A DNA stretch of 64,000 bases, taken from NCBI GenBank assembly GCA_033675265.1, contig JAUJYZ010000186.1, forward strand, positions 248,001 to 312,000. Reading direction: 5' to 3'. The notes below the pieces were generated by a model. It made no database searches. It was not told the origin of the DNA and worked only from the letters and a program-made list of their open reading frames with translations. This DNA comes from Actinostola sp. cb2023. Its lineage: Eukaryota; Cnidaria; Anthozoa; Actiniaria; Actinostolidae. Position 1 is the first letter of the stretch. Each line of letters starts with the position of its first letter. Positions 34,817-44,907 of this stretch are shown piece by piece. The translations under genes were made by a program, and so were the position numbers.

Positions 34817-36479
34817 AACGATATCCAAAATAAAGAAGAAATAACCCCACGTTACAACACACTTCAACCACTACAGAAAAATCTGAGCCCCAGGTGGGAA
34901 ACGAACCCACGACCTGCCGATTTTCTAGACGGTTGCTCTACCACATTTAAATATGTATAAATACTATTGATATCCAAAATACAATGTAGTTGGTCTAAGA
35001 TTGCAATTTAGTTACTTTGTCATCACAAATAGTTATTATTGTACTTAACAGGAAATAAAATTGATTTGGAAAAAGACAGACATGTTGAGGCATCAGACGC
35101 TGAAGCGTAAGTTGTGAATTTATACAATAAATAATATAATTATACAAAACAATTCTCAAATTTAATTGGCCACCCCTTCTTATTCATGCAAAGCAAGCAT
35201 TAGTGCAAGCACAAGAGCTACTAGTACACAAGTGCAAGCATAACTACATGTACATGTACAAGATGCTTGTGCTTGCGTCAGGCCTGTTAATACACAAGAC
35301 ACAAGTTCTTGACACAAGCCTTGCATCACTTGTGAAGAACCCTGTAACACCGTTCTTTTCTATTGTAGGTATGCCAAGACAGTAGGAGCAAAACATTTTC
35401 ACACTTCAGCAAAGCTCAACAAAGGAATAGAAGAAATGTTTTTTGAATTAGCTAAACGTAAGTACTGACACAATACTTTCGAGTCGTTTTTGTATGAGTG
35501 GAAAACCTACGGCACGGAGTTACAGTCACAGTACGTTATCAAAGACATTGTATTCAAGCAATTATAGCGTGCAAAATCATTGCTCAACCAATCAGAATGC
35601 TTGGATACAGCATGATCAATGCTCAACCAATCAGAATGCTTGGATACCGCATGATCAATGCTCAACCAATCAGAATGCTTGGATACGGCATTGTTACTGC
35701 ACTGCATGAACCGTACCATGACTACATGTACATCCTATATGACTCTATTATGACATTGAGTAGCTCACTACCTGTGACCAGCTTCTATCTCATACAGAAA
35801 TCACTGAACACTCAATACATGTACTGTTGCCTACTCAGCTCACTTGTGTATACTGTGATATAAACACTCAATACATGTACTGTTGCCTACTCAGCTCACT
35901 TGTGTATACTGTGATATAAACACTCAATACATGTACTGTTGCCTACTCAGCTCACTTGTGTATACTGTGATATAAACACTCAATACATGTACTGTTGCCT
36001 ACTCAGCTCACTTGTGTATACTGTGATATAAACACTCAATACATGTACTGTTGCCTACTCAGCTCACTTGTGTATACTGTGATATAAACACTCAATACAT
36101 GTACTGTTGCCTACGAACAACCTCACTTGTGTATACTGTGATATAAACACTCAATACATGTACTGTTGCCTACTCAGCTCACTTGTGTATACTGTGATAT
36201 AAACACACTGGGACAGGTAGAGACACTCTACATTATATCTCAAATATTTTATAATCCCATATACTAAATCATCTAAAGTATCGAACAAATTCCTTCAATG
36301 TTTTTCATCATTTAATTTGTCTTGTTTCAGAAATGATCGAAGTTCAACAAAAATTGGATTCCAAGAATCCCCCCACTTCGTCGCTAGATAGAGGAGGAGG
36401 AAACCGAGGCAGAAAAAATGTTGTTATCGTTGACGAACAACCTCAAAGTCAAAAGGGTGGATGCTGTGGCGGTTCATGA
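29631..36479 (+). CDS. RAB21: RAB21 small GTPase, complete (8 exons, 217 aa)
   Basis: Exons 29631-29759, 32195-32254, 33063-33118, 34203-34254, 34367-34430, 35052-35106, 35369-35457 and 36331-36479 (TGA). All borders are AG/GT and the phases match. G motifs: P-loop GEGCVGKTS (res. 16-24), switch I around TTLQASFL (40-47), DTAGQERFHALGPIYYRD (64-81), NKID (122-125), TSAK (151-154). FKVVLLGEGCVGKTSL, KFNDKHLTTLQ and the FHALGPIYYRD stretch point to Rab21 rather than Rab5 or Rab22. The C-terminus KGGCCGGS has two cysteines suited to double geranylgeranylation. Rab21 acts on early endosomes, including integrin traffic. Usual length is about 220-225 aa. I chose the start at 29631 because the family N-terminus is short. 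Upstream codons remain open but lie past stretches without family similarity. Intron 1 carries a foldback element and intron 3 starts with a MITE. Confidence 0.97.
30434..32131. mobile_element. 1.7-kb foldback element with tandem-repeat arms, 6-bp target duplication
   Basis: GGTGAC flanks both sides (30428-30433, 32132-32137). Ends TATGCTTTACCAAAAGGG and CCCTTTTGGTAAAGCATA. Arms of about 720 bases consist of an outer array of a TATACATCAAGATTCAAA-type 17-19-bp repeat and an inner unique segment (about 30880-31145 and its complement about 31500-31750). The spacer is about 350 bases. The inner segments encode the start of an ORF on both strands. Architecture resembles foldback/Galileo-type elements; the superfamily is unclear. 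It lies in RAB21 intron 1. Confidence 0.88.
30995..31225 (+). pseudogene. Unknown ORF fragment inside foldback arm
   Basis: A 76-codon reading starting MADTPTGSTRRTGSSSSVN, Ser/Thr/Arg-rich, then acidic NLNEEDLASVFRRVYEAMNR. The complementary arm at about 31500-31640 (- strand) encodes the same start plus a different continuation (positions 31362-31547 in frame). It may be the N-terminus of the parent element's protein, captured twice by the inverted arms. I recognise no family. Confidence 0.35.
32282..32448. mobile_element. 167-bp TIR element (MITE)
   Basis: Left CTAGGGTCAAACGTCGAACC and right GGTTCGACGTCTGACCCTAG. TGCCGTACCTAATTG is also inverted inside. It begins 27 bp after the donor of RAB21 exon 2. 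Confidence 0.8.
32515..32880. repeat. GAAT microsatellite
   Basis: About 36 uninterrupted GAAT units at 32570-32720, flanked by degenerate units with GGATGGATGAATG. In RAB21 intron 2. Confidence 0.95.
33120..33256. mobile_element. AGAGTGCAA palindromic MITE, copy 3, at RAB21 exon 3 donor
   Basis: Starts TAGAGTGCAATTTAGAAAAG and ends TTCTAAATTGCACTCTA. Exon 3 ends at 33118 and the donor GT is 33119-33120, so the T of the donor is the first base of the element (or its TA target site). Confidence 0.85.
33409..33858. mobile_element. CCCTTTGACACCC element, most complete short copy (450 bp)
   Basis: Starts CCCTTTGACACCCAGAG and ends GGGAGTCAAAGGG, terminal inverted repeats of about 12-13 bases. 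The body matches the copies at 15551-16540 and 26152-26460, with some segments missing relative to the 1-kb copy. Confidence 0.8.
34872..34945 (-). repeat. tRNA-like sequence (SINE head or tRNA pseudogene)
   Basis: On the - strand: TGGTAGAGCAACCGTCTAGA, then GTCGTGGGTTCGTTTCCCAC. The D-arm and T-arm (B box GGTTCGTTTCC) are recognisable, and the T-stem GTGGG/CCCAC pairs. The acceptor stem does not pair, so it is not a working tRNA gene. In a RAB21 intron. Confidence 0.55.
35480..35747 (+). mobile_element. CCAAT-bearing MITE, copy F, with internal 39-bp triplication
   Basis: Starts GAGTCGTTTTTGTATGAGTG. CTCAACCAATCAGAATGC occurs three times with CCAAT at 35588, 35627 and 35666. Ends near TATGACTCTA. 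It begins 22 bp after the donor of RAB21 exon 7. Confidence 0.8.
35806..36206. repeat. 56-bp minisatellite, ~7 copies, in RAB21 intron 7
   Basis: Unit begins AACACTCAATACATGTACTG and contains CAGCTCACTTGTGTATACTG. Starts at about 35806, 35862, 35918 and onward. One copy carries GAACAACCTC in place of CTCAGCTC. Confidence 0.95.
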
Positions 36480-36516
36480 ACTGAATATCAAAAGTCTCAG
36501 TAGTTAATTAATCGAA

Positions 36517-36650
36517 GGGGTCCATGTAAGAGCAATGTAAGTGACCTCAGATATCATAATCTAAATTCTCCTTTAGGCTCTTTGAATTGCAACTGAGAAT
36601 TTAGATTTTGATCACAAGTCACTTACATTGTTTTTGTGTGGACCCATTGA
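36517..36650. mobile_element. TGATCAAAATC palindromic MITE in or after RAB21 3'UTR
   Basis: Ends GGGTCCATGTAAGAGCAATG and CATTGTTTTTGTGTGGACCC, core TTCTCCTTTAGGCTCTTTGA. It starts 38 bp after the RAB21 stop, so it is probably transcribed with the gene. Confidence 0.8.
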
Positions 36651-37630
36651 AATGTCCAATAGACTAGTCTAGATCTAATACCTTTATAATATAGACCCTA
36701 TGCATAATGGTATGTCCCTGGCTTATGTTACATTATAATCCAAGGTCCAGTCAATTCTAAGTCAGACGCTAAATTGATAACAAGAAGATTATAAAATTTA
36801 AACAAAGTCTGAACTTGCATCTAACTATTGTAAGTTGTATCTGGATCAACACCTTGTAGTTACATACATGTACATGTTGTTGCCAGTGCTGTGAGCAGGA
36901 AGTAAGTGCTATGAGCCTAGAGATCTGTCTGGTTTAAAGGGGTGTTAATCTATAATACATGTAAACAAAGACCAGACAGAACTGTCTGGCTAAAGGGGTG
37001 TCCTTTTAGAGAGTTTGACTGCATTTACAGTGCGAAGCTCTCAATACTTTTGTCTCGCCATCCTCCAATATTAGCGTTAAGATCAGAGATAAGATAAGAC
37101 AATCCTGCAAAGCTGATTGGATAATGGCCGGTCGAGACAAAAGTATGCAAATACATGATAGGTGGTCATACATTTGCACTTCGTGCTGTAAACCATCTGG
37201 GCAGAGAAATAATAAATTGTTTGACATAATTGCCAATGGTATGGAGGGTATGTGTTAACTGCTAAATAGTCTTCTTCAATATTATGGAAGTTTGGCTGGG
37301 TTCAAAAGACAAAATACTATTCTGTTATTAAAATGATTATCAAACAAAAACTATGCCAACTGCTATTCTCTTCAGGTTATATGCACAAATTAAGCAATTA
37401 TTGTGCGTGAGGCATCCAAAGTTATGCACACATATTGCCACAAGTATCTATAAACAGCCAAAAATAGAATATTTTCATTGAAATAGCTTTTACTTTAGGA
37501 CTAAGTTTAGTTTTAATTAATTTGCTAAGCATATCTGCTGCAAGGTCCAGAGTTAATAAGAGCTTCAATAGTTTGTGAAGATATTGTAATTACTATGCAA
37601 CCCATACCTTCATGCAGGATACAGTGCAGC
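36651..37630. other. Intergenic, no gene recognised
   Basis: AT-rich. CAATACTTTTGTCTCG near 37040 and CGAGACAAAAGTATG near 37133 are inverted relative to each other, suggesting a small degenerate palindrome. AAAGGGGTGT occurs at about 36937 and 36993. Confidence 0.4.
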
Positions 37631-37828
37631 ATACAAGCATCAAGAGTTCCAGACTTCTGGTACGCGCGCAATGCATTGTTAGATTATTACAAAGGAAAAG
37701 TGAGCACCAATTCTAGACACAGGGAGCCCAAGCTATGATTTTGCTCACTTGGTGTTCACTTTTCCTTTGTAATAATCTAACAATGCATTGCGCGCGTACC
37801 GGAAGTCTGGAATTCTTGATGCTTGTAT
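37631..37828. mobile_element. 198-bp inverted-repeat element
   Basis: Left ATACAAGCATCAAGAGTTCC and right GAATTCTTGATGCTTGTAT. Inner arms share GGTACGCGCGCAATGCATTG and its complement. Arms about 80 bases. Confidence 0.85.
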
Positions 37829-38197
37829 TGCTGCCAATGGCATTTCCCACACTGGCATTTGTTGCTTGGAGTGTTACAGTAGGATTGAGTAAGCAATTTT
37901 CCTGTAACAGTTGGTTGTACTGTGCTACATGTATGGACACTCCTACCATACAGTAAGATTTGTGCATTATTTGCAACAACTGCAGAGATAAAACACATGC
38001 TATAATCATATTGCCTGCAATAGTGCATCCATTTTGCTTACAGCAATCTCTTGATGCTATCGTATGATCATGTGATCAGCTAGTTAGTTTGTGTCATTAA
38101 ACAATCAATCATTTATATAATGTCTAGCCTTGTTATAGCCTGACTATCTCTCCCCAACATGACCCATGCATTGGCTGAAATGCAAGTCAACTCTCCT

Positions 38198-38520
38198 TAT
38201 GGACCTTTCCGTAGTTGCCCAGAATGCTTCATGATTCTGCGCGTGCAAGCGAGGTCAGGGATAAAAGTAGATCGAAAATATTAAGAGAGAATGAAGAAAT
38301 TCAGTAAAAAACTTAGACTTTTAAATTAAAAGTGCGTAAGAAGAATCACAAAGATAGATGCAAATACTCAAGCAAAGAAAACATAATTTTCCTGTTCTTG
38401 ATTCGTTACAGTAGTCATATTTTCCTCAATACACGATCAATTCTAAATATTTTTTATCCCTGACCTCGCTTGCACGCGCAGAATCATGAAGCATTCTGGG
38501 CAACTACGGAAAGGTCCATA
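38198..38520. mobile_element. 323-bp TIR element
   Basis: Left TATGGACCTTTCCGTAGTTG and right CAACTACGGAAAGGTCCATA. Arms of about 80 bases include GCGCGTGCAAGCGAGGTCAG. The interior is AT-rich. Confidence 0.88.
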
Positions 38521-38593
38521 GCCTTCAAAGCAGGCATTCTTCGTTCTTTGCATGGCCACAAGGAAAATGGCCGCGAGGGCAGGCTACTCTCCT

Positions 38594-38943
38594 TAAGGTG
38601 CGGTAATACGGGCAACAAAATCGTGCAACTTGTCGCGCAACATTGTTGCGTTGCAAGTTGCAGAGCAATGTTTCTCGTATTACCACCGTTCGCGCAACTT
38701 GTCGCGCAACACATTTTCGTGTTGCAGGTTGCAAAACTTTGTAAATTGCGCAAAGTAGAAGCTCTTTCTACTTCGTGCAACAAAGTTTTGCAACCTGCAA
38801 TACCGAAAATTTAATTTGTTGCCGACAAGTTGCGCGAACGATGGTAATACGAGAAGCATTGCTCTGCAACTTGCAACGCAACAATCTGAACAATGTTGCG
38901 CGACAAGTTGCACGATTTTGTTGCTCGTATTACCGCACCTTTA
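38594..38943. mobile_element. 350-bp GTTGC-rich inverted-repeat element
   Basis: Left TAAGGTGCGGTAATACGGGC and right CTCGTATTACCGCACCTTTA. Arms of about 165 bases hold repeated CGCGCAACTTG and TTGCAACCTGCAA motifs. The many short ORFs on both strands are products of the repeats. Confidence 0.85.
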
Positions 38944-39019
38944 GAGAAACCCTTGTGATCATCTTTTGCTGTCTGTGAGGTGTCTGACCTTAGAAAGAGC
39001 AAATGTATGCAGGTAAAGA

Positions 39020-41409
39020 GTGCAGCAAGGACTATATGAAGGTGTCTGTCTTAGAGATGTGTCCATCTTAGAGCTCGGTGACTGTCTTAGAGAGAGTGTC
39101 CATTTTAGAGGTGTCTGTTTTAGAGGTGTCTGTCTTAGAGGTGTCTGTCTCAGAGAGGTGTCCGTCTTAGAGCTCGGTGCCCATCTTAGAGAGGTGTCTG
39201 TCTTAGAGAGGTTTTCATCTTAGAGGTGTCCGACTTAGAGGTGCCTGTCTCAAGAGAGGTGTCTGTCTCAGAGAGGTGTCTGTCTTAGAGAGGTGTCCAT
39301 CTTAGAGGTCTCTGTCTTAGAAAGGTCTCTGTCTTAGAGAGGTGTCCATCTTAAAGGTGTCCGTCTTAGAGGTGTCCGTCTTAGAGGTGTCCGTCTTAGA
39401 GGTGTCTGTCTCATAGAGGTGTCTGTCTCAGAGAGGTGTCTGTCTTAGAGGTGTCCATCGTAGAGGTGTCTGTCTTAGAGGTGTCCATCTTAGAGGTGTC
39501 TGTCTCAGAGAGGTGTCTGTCTTAGAGAGGTGTCCTTCTTAGAGGTGTCTGTCTCAAGAGAGGTGTCTGTCTTAGAGAGGTGTCTGTCTTAGAGAGATGT
39601 CCGTCTTAGACTGAGAGGTGTCTGTCTTAGAGGTGTCCGTCTTAGAGATGTCCGTCTTAGAGAGGTGTCTGTCTTAGAGGTGTCTGTCTCATAGAGGTAT
39701 CTGTCTCAGAGAGGTGTCTGTCTTAGAGGTGTCCATCGTAGAGGTGTCTGTCTTAGAGGTGTCCATCTTAGAGGTGTCTGTCTCAGAGAGGTGTCTGTCT
39801 TAGAGAGGTGTCCATCTTAGAGGTGTCTGTCTTAGAGAGGTGTCTGTCTTAGAGAGATGTCCGTCTTAGACTGAGAGGTGTCTGTCTTAGAGGTGTCCGT
39901 CTTAGAGATGTCCGTCTTAGAGAGGTGTCTGTCTTAGAGGTGTCCGTCTTAGAGGTGTCTGTCTCAGAGAGGTGTCTGTCTCAGAGAGGTGTCTGTCTTA
40001 GAGAGGTTTTCATCTTAGAGGTGTCCGACTTAGAGGTGCCTGTCTCAAGAGAGGTGTCTGTCTTAGAGAGGTGTCCATCTTAGAGGTGTCTGTCTTAGAG
40101 AGGTGTCTGTCTTAGAGAGATGTCCGTCTTAGACTGAGAGGTGTCTGTCTTTAGAGGTGTCCGTCTTAGAGATGTCCGTCTTAGAGAGGTATCTGTCTTA
40201 GAGGTGTCCGTCTTAGAGGTGTCTGTCTCAGAGAGGTGTCTGTCTCAGAGAGGTGTCTGTCTCAGAGAGGTGTCTGTCTTAGAGAGGTGTCCATCTTAAA
40301 GGTGTCAGTCTTAGGTGTCTGTCTTAGAGAGGTGTCCATCTTAGAGGTGTCTGTCTTAGAGAGGTGTCTGTCTTAGAGAGATGTCCGTCTTAGACTGAGA
40401 GGTGTCTGTCTTAGAGGTGTCCGTCTTAGAGATGTCCGTCTTAGAGAGGTATCTGTCTTAGAGGTGTCCGTCTTAGAGGTGTCTGTCTCAGAGAGGTGTC
40501 TGTCTCAGAGAGGTGTCTGTCTCAGAGAGGTGTCTGTCTTAGAGAGGTGTCCATCTTAAAGGTGTCAGTCTTAGGTGTCTGTCTTAGAGAGGTGTCCATC
40601 TTAAAGGTGTCCGTCTTAGGTGTCTGTCTTAGAGGTGTCCGTCTTAGAGGTGTCTGTCTCATAGAGGTGTCAATCTTAGAGGTGTCTGTCTCAAGAGAGG
40701 TGTCTGTCTCAGAGAGGTGTCTGTCTTAGAGAGGTGTCCATCTTAGAGGTCTCTGTCTTAGAAAGGTCTCTGTCTTAGAGAGGTGTCCATCTTAAAGGTG
40801 TCCGTCTTAGAGGTGTCTGTCTTAGAGGTGTCCGTCTTAGAGGTGTCTGTCTCATAGAGGTGTCTGTCTCAGAGAGGTGTCTGTCTTAGAGGTGTCCATC
40901 GTAGAGGTGTCTGTCTTAGAGGTGTCTGTCTTAGAGAGGTGTCCATCTTAAAGGTGTCCGTCTTAGGTGTCTGTCTTAGAGAGGTGTCCATCTTAAAGGT
41001 GTCCGTCTTAGGTGTCTGTCTTAGAGGTGTCCGTCTTAGAGGTGTCTGTCTCATAGAGGTGTCCATCTTAGAGGTGTCTGTCTTAGAGAGGTGTCTGTCT
41101 TAGAGAGGTGTCCGTCTTAGTGGTGGTGTCCGTCTTAGTGGTGTCCATCTTACAAATATAGTTAAACAGTGCAGCAAGGACCAGATAAAGGTGTCAATCT
41201 TAGAGGTGTCTGTCTGTCTTAGAGAGGTGTCCGTACGTCTTAGAGAAGTGTCTGTCTGTCTTAGAGAGGCGTCCGTCTTAGAGAGGTGTCTATCTTAGAA
41301 AGGTGTCTGTCTCAGAGAGGTGTCCGTCTTAGAGAGGTGTACGTTTTAGAAAGGTGTCTGTCTTAGGGAGGTGTCCATCTTAGAGAGGTGTCCATCTTAG
41401 AGAGGTGTC
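39020..41409. repeat. GGTGTC(C/T)GTCTTAGA minisatellite, left block
   Basis: 2.4 kb of 15-, 17- and 19-bp units such as GAGAGGTGTCTGTCTTA and GAGGTGTCCGTCTTA, with longer blocks repeated as groups (for example the GTCCGTCTTAGACTGAGAGG junction at about 39600, 39860, 40125 and 40385). Spacing of about 260 bp suggests a higher-order repeat. Split from the right block by the retrotransposon. Confidence 0.95.
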
Positions 41410-41553
41410 TGTGTTATTCTCTTCTAGAATACTGGAGAGAGCACTAAGAAACGTGTGTCGTCAACAACGTCTTCTTTAATCTCCCGTTACTAATCACATA
41501 CAATGAGTATTATACCAAGTGTCACTCATAATATTCATAAGCAATATATTACA
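41410..41553 (-). repeat. 3' LTR of gypsy element
   Basis: 144 bp. Begins TGTGTTATTCTCTTCTAGAA and ends GCAATATATTACA on the + strand; TG...CA ends. Read on the - strand it has TGGTATAATACTC (TATA-like) and ATTAAA (possible poly(A) signal). Very short for a gypsy LTR. A purine tract GGGAGAG (- strand) lies directly inside it. Confidence 0.95.
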
Positions 41554-41639
41554 ACTCTCCCTAAAAGAAAAATAATGTTTCTATTATTTGGGAAGCGTAA
41601 ATTAACAACAACAACATGTGAAATCAGTTCGACTAATGT

Positions 41640-43589
41640 TCAATCGTCAAAACCTAATCTCGTCGGTTTCTTGATCAATCTTCCTGACCGTGTGTGATGT
41701 CCTTCGTCCTGTAACTCTGACACTCCTGTAGCTCGTTCGACTCCTGTAGATTGTTCGTCCCTTTGCTGCGTGTCAGTCTCGCCTGTATCGACTTTTGGAG
41801 AGGCTGACTTGTCTTGGTGTAGGTGCTTTCTATTTCGACGGTAGACGGCTCCATCAGGGGTCTCCACCCTGTAGCTTCGTGGTGTGTCGGCTACCTCGAT
41901 CACCTTTGCAGGTTTCCAATCGCCGTCTCGTTGGATTCGAACTGTCTCTCCTGTATGGAGTGATGGCAATGGGGTGGCTGACCTGTCGTAGTTGGCTTTT
42001 TGTTCAGCCTGTTTCTTCTGAAATCTGACCATCGTCTCCTGATGACTGGTTGTTTCTGGCAACAGATGACTTGTGGTGCATGGCAGAATAGAGCGTAGTC
42101 GCCTAGCCATAGACAGTTGTGCGGGTGACTTGTAGTTTCCCACTGGTGTGTTGCGCTGTTCAAGCATGGCAAGGTATGGATCCTTCCCATCACGTTTGGC
42201 CTTCTCTAGCGTCCTCTTGACAGTCTGCACAGTTTTCTCCGCAAGACCATTCGACTGTGGATACTTGGGACTTGACGTAACGTGTGAGAATTTCCAGACA
42301 GCTGCAAACTTGGCAAATTCGGCAGAGCTATACTGTGGCCCGTTGTCCGACTTGAGTGTCTCTGGTATGCCGTGTCTCGCGAAGAACTGCTTTAACTTCT
42401 CGATGACAGATGTACTCGTCGTGTTGTGTAGCGATGAAACTTCCCAGTAACGGCTGTAATAATCGACAACTACGATGTAATTGCCGCCATTCCATGTAAA
42501 TAGATCCGTGGCTGCGATCTGCCAAGGGTATTGCGGGATCTCGTGTGGTATCATCGGTTCTTTGGTGTTGCTGTTTCTGAGCTCTTGGCAGATTGAACAG
42601 TTTGCTACGGTGTCCTCGATCTGCTTACTCATTCCGGGCCAGAACACCAACTCTCGGGCTCGTTGCTTGCTTCTCTCGATACCGAGATGTCCTTCGTGGA
42701 TCTGTGCTAGAACATCTTTCCGCAACGCTTGAGGTACAACAATACTTTCGCCTTTGAAAATAAGACCATCGCTAACATGGAGCTCGTCTTTGATTGGCCA
42801 ATATTCACGTACTTGTTTTGATGTATTTTGCCTGTGTTTTGGCCATCCTTCTTGAATCGTCTCGATCAACTTGACCATTATCTTATCGTTGGCTGTTTCT
42901 CGAAGTAGTTCAACTAACTTCTTGTCGCTAACTGGTAGATTTGCTGTCATGTTGTGGACGTACAGTACAAGATCTTCGTCCTCGTCACCTGTAGTTGGAA
43001 GGTGTGCCCTCGAGAGCGTATCTGCAGTATAGAGTTCCTTTCCAGGCTTGTACTGGAGGTCGATGTTGTAACGTTGTAGTCGAAGTAGCATGCGCTGTAA
43101 CCTTGCTGGTGCCTTGTCGAGCGATTTGGTGATAATGGAGACCAGCGGTCTGTGGTCTGTTTCCACTGTCACTTCCTTGGCGTAAATATATTGATGGAAA
43201 CGTTCACATCCAAATACCACTGCTAACAACTCTTTCTCGATCTGCGCGTACTTGCATTCAGTTTCCGTAAGCGAACGAGAAGCGTATGCGATCGGTGAGC
43301 CGCCCTGCATCAGTACAGCTCCTAGTCCAGACTTACATGCATCTACTTGTAGACCAACTGGCTGCTTGGGGTCATAATACTTCAACACTCCTTTACTCGT
43401 CTCCGTCAGAAGTTTCTTGATGTCGTTGAACGACTGTTCATGGCGCTCGGTCCAGTGCCAGGCAACATCTTTCTTTAGAAGCTCGCGTAAGGGTGATGTG
43501 ACTTCTGATATATTTGGCAAGAACTTTGCCACATAATTCACCATCCCAAGTAGTCGCTGGATGCCGTGTTTGTCCTCGGGAGTCGGCAT
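41640..43589 (-). CDS. Gypsy pol, C-terminal part: end of RT, RNase H, integrase (649 aa)
   Basis: Starts inside the RT connection region. RNase H: VDACKSGLGAVL (D83), IEKELLAV (E about 120), TDHRPL (D145). Integrase zinc finger: HEGHLG (H298, H301) with CSIC (C331, C334), and WPGM between. DDE core: D362 (ATDLF), D415 (KSDNGPQY), E451 (NGLAEKTV). The C-terminal tail has an SH3-like VRIQRDGDWKPAKVIE segment and then a hydrophilic end. All catalytic residues are present. It is separated from the upstream protease/RT ORF by a frame change at about 43650-43680. Confidence 0.93.
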   Translation of the reverse strand: MPTPEDKHGIQRLLGMVNYVAKFLPNISEVTSPLRELLKKDVAWHWTERHEQSFNDIKKLLTETSKGVLKYYDPKQPVGLQVDACKSGLGAVLMQGGSPIAYASRSLTETECKYAQIEKELLAVVFGCERFHQYIYAKEVTVETDHRPLVSIITKSLDKAPARLQRMLLRLQRYNIDLQYKPGKELYTADTLSRAHLPTTGDEDEDLVLYVHNMTANLPVSDKKLVELLRETANDKIMVKLIETIQEGWPKHRQNTSKQVREYWPIKDELHVSDGLIFKGESIVVPQALRKDVLAQIHEGHLGIERSKQRARELVFWPGMSKQIEDTVANCSICQELRNSNTKEPMIPHEIPQYPWQIAATDLFTWNGGNYIVVVDYYSRYWEVSSLHNTTSTSVIEKLKQFFARHGIPETLKSDNGPQYSSAEFAKFAAVWKFSHVTSSPKYPQSNGLAEKTVQTVKRTLEKAKRDGKDPYLAMLEQRNTPVGNYKSPAQLSMARRLRSILPCTTSHLLPETTSHQETMVRFQKKQAEQKANYDRSATPLPSLHTGETVRIQRDGDWKPAKVIEVADTPRSYRVETPDGAVYRRNRKHLHQDKSASPKVDTGETDTQQRDEQSTGVERATGVSELQDEGHHTRSGRLIKKPTRLGFDD

Positions 43590-43632
43590 ACTGGTGATTG
43601 CCTCCAGTTTGGAAACATCTGGCTTTACTCCG

Positions 43633-44907
43633 TCAGTCGTAAGTACATGTCCAATATAAAACTTCAGAACGTCGAATCTTACACTTGTCGGGGTTGAGCT
43701 TCAGATTGCTCTCTCTTGCTCTCTGTAGCGTTTTCTCTAGCCTTTCGTCGTGTTCCTCTCGTGTGCGTCCCCAAACGAGGATGTCATCGATGTCGGTTTC
43801 GACTCCTGATAAGTCTTGAAACAACTCATGTAATCTCTTATGAAACACTTCTTGAGCACTGTGAATACCGAAAGGCATTCGGGTAAAACGGTATCTGCCG
43901 TAAGGCGTCGCAAACGTAGTTAAAGTAGAGCTCTCGTCGTCCAAAGGAATCTGCCAAAATCCTGATCTGGCGTCTAAGGTTGAGAAGAATTTTGCTCCAC
44001 TTAGCCTTGTTGTTATCTCTTCTATCGTGGGAAGATGATAGTGCTCACGCTTGATTGCCTTATTCAATGGGCGAGGATCTATGCAAATTCTCAACTTGTC
44101 GGTGTTCTTCTTTTCAACAGCAACCATTGAATTGACCCAATCTGTCGGCTGATCCACTGGAACAATGATGCCTTGATTGCACATTTCATCCAGCGCTGCC
44201 TTCACTCGGTCCTGTAGGCCATACGGCACTCGTCTCGGGGGGTTGATTACTGGTTGAACCTCTGGATCCAATACGATATGATATGGACGCTCCAGACATC
44301 CGATTCCTGTAAATACGTCTTTGTACTCTTCTCTGATCCTTGCCGCGAAAGTCTCTGTGTTCTCGTCGCGGTCAACGGCACTAATAAACTTTATCAGACC
44401 GAGTTCTTTGCATGCAGAGATACTGAGAACTGGTTCGCTCTCTATGCTTGTAATGAAAAATTCCAGATTTCGCGTGATGCCTTTATGTTTGGATTGTAGC
44501 GTGCAAACAGCTTTGACTGGGATGTCCTCACCGTTGTAGGCGCTTAATCGAGCTTTTGGCTTTCTCAGATCTATCTTGGAAGTTTCTGCAATCTTCCTGT
44601 AGGCTGAATAGGGAATCACGTTAACTTCGGCACCAGTATCTAGTTTCAGACAAATTTCTTGATTGTTTAATGTCAATTTCACATGTTCGGCTTCCGATTG
44701 TCGGTTGCGATCAATAGATTCCACGGTAACGCTGACGCTTTCTAAAAATAAATGATCTTCGTTACCCTCATCTTGTTGAATGGAGTTTACATTCTTGCTC
44801 GAACGGCACATCTTTGCGTAGTGGTTTAGTCTCTTACATTTGTTGCACTTCTTTCCGAATGCTGGACACTGTCCTTTCGGATGATTTGAGCCACAATTTC
44901 CGCACAC
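43633..44907 (-). CDS. Gypsy nucleocapsid zinc knuckles, protease and reverse transcriptase (424-codon ORF)
   Basis: The ORF opens with two CCHC knuckles (CGNCGSNHPKGQC and CNKCKRLNHYAKMC), then the aspartic protease motif LKLDTGAEVNVIP (D90), then RT: LRICIDPRPLNKA, LDARSGFWQIPL, YRFTRMPFGIHSAQ and the catalytic ETDIDDILVWG (D374/D375). The usual aromatic residue of YxDD is Asp here. It ends in an out-of-frame tail after KIRRSEVL, where similarity continues in another frame. The frame is open upstream of 44907 and overlaps gag in the -1 frame. Confidence 0.92.
   Translation of the reverse strand: MCGNCGSNHPKGQCPAFGKKCNKCKRLNHYAKMCRSSKNVNSIQQDEGNEDHLFLESVSVTVESIDRNRQSEAEHVKLTLNNQEICLKLDTGAEVNVIPYSAYRKIAETSKIDLRKPKARLSAYNGEDIPVKAVCTLQSKHKGITRNLEFFITSIESEPVLSISACKELGLIKFISAVDRDENTETFAARIREEYKDVFTGIGCLERPYHIVLDPEVQPVINPPRRVPYGLQDRVKAALDEMCNQGIIVPVDQPTDWVNSMVAVEKKNTDKLRICIDPRPLNKAIKREHYHLPTIEEITTRLSGAKFFSTLDARSGFWQIPLDDESSTLTTFATPYGRYRFTRMPFGIHSAQEVFHKRLHELFQDLSGVETDIDDILVWGRTREEHDERLEKTLQRARESNLKLNPDKCKIRRSEVLYWTCTYD

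Noticed and set aside
34872..34945. Functional tRNA gene
   Set aside because: Acceptor stem does not pair.
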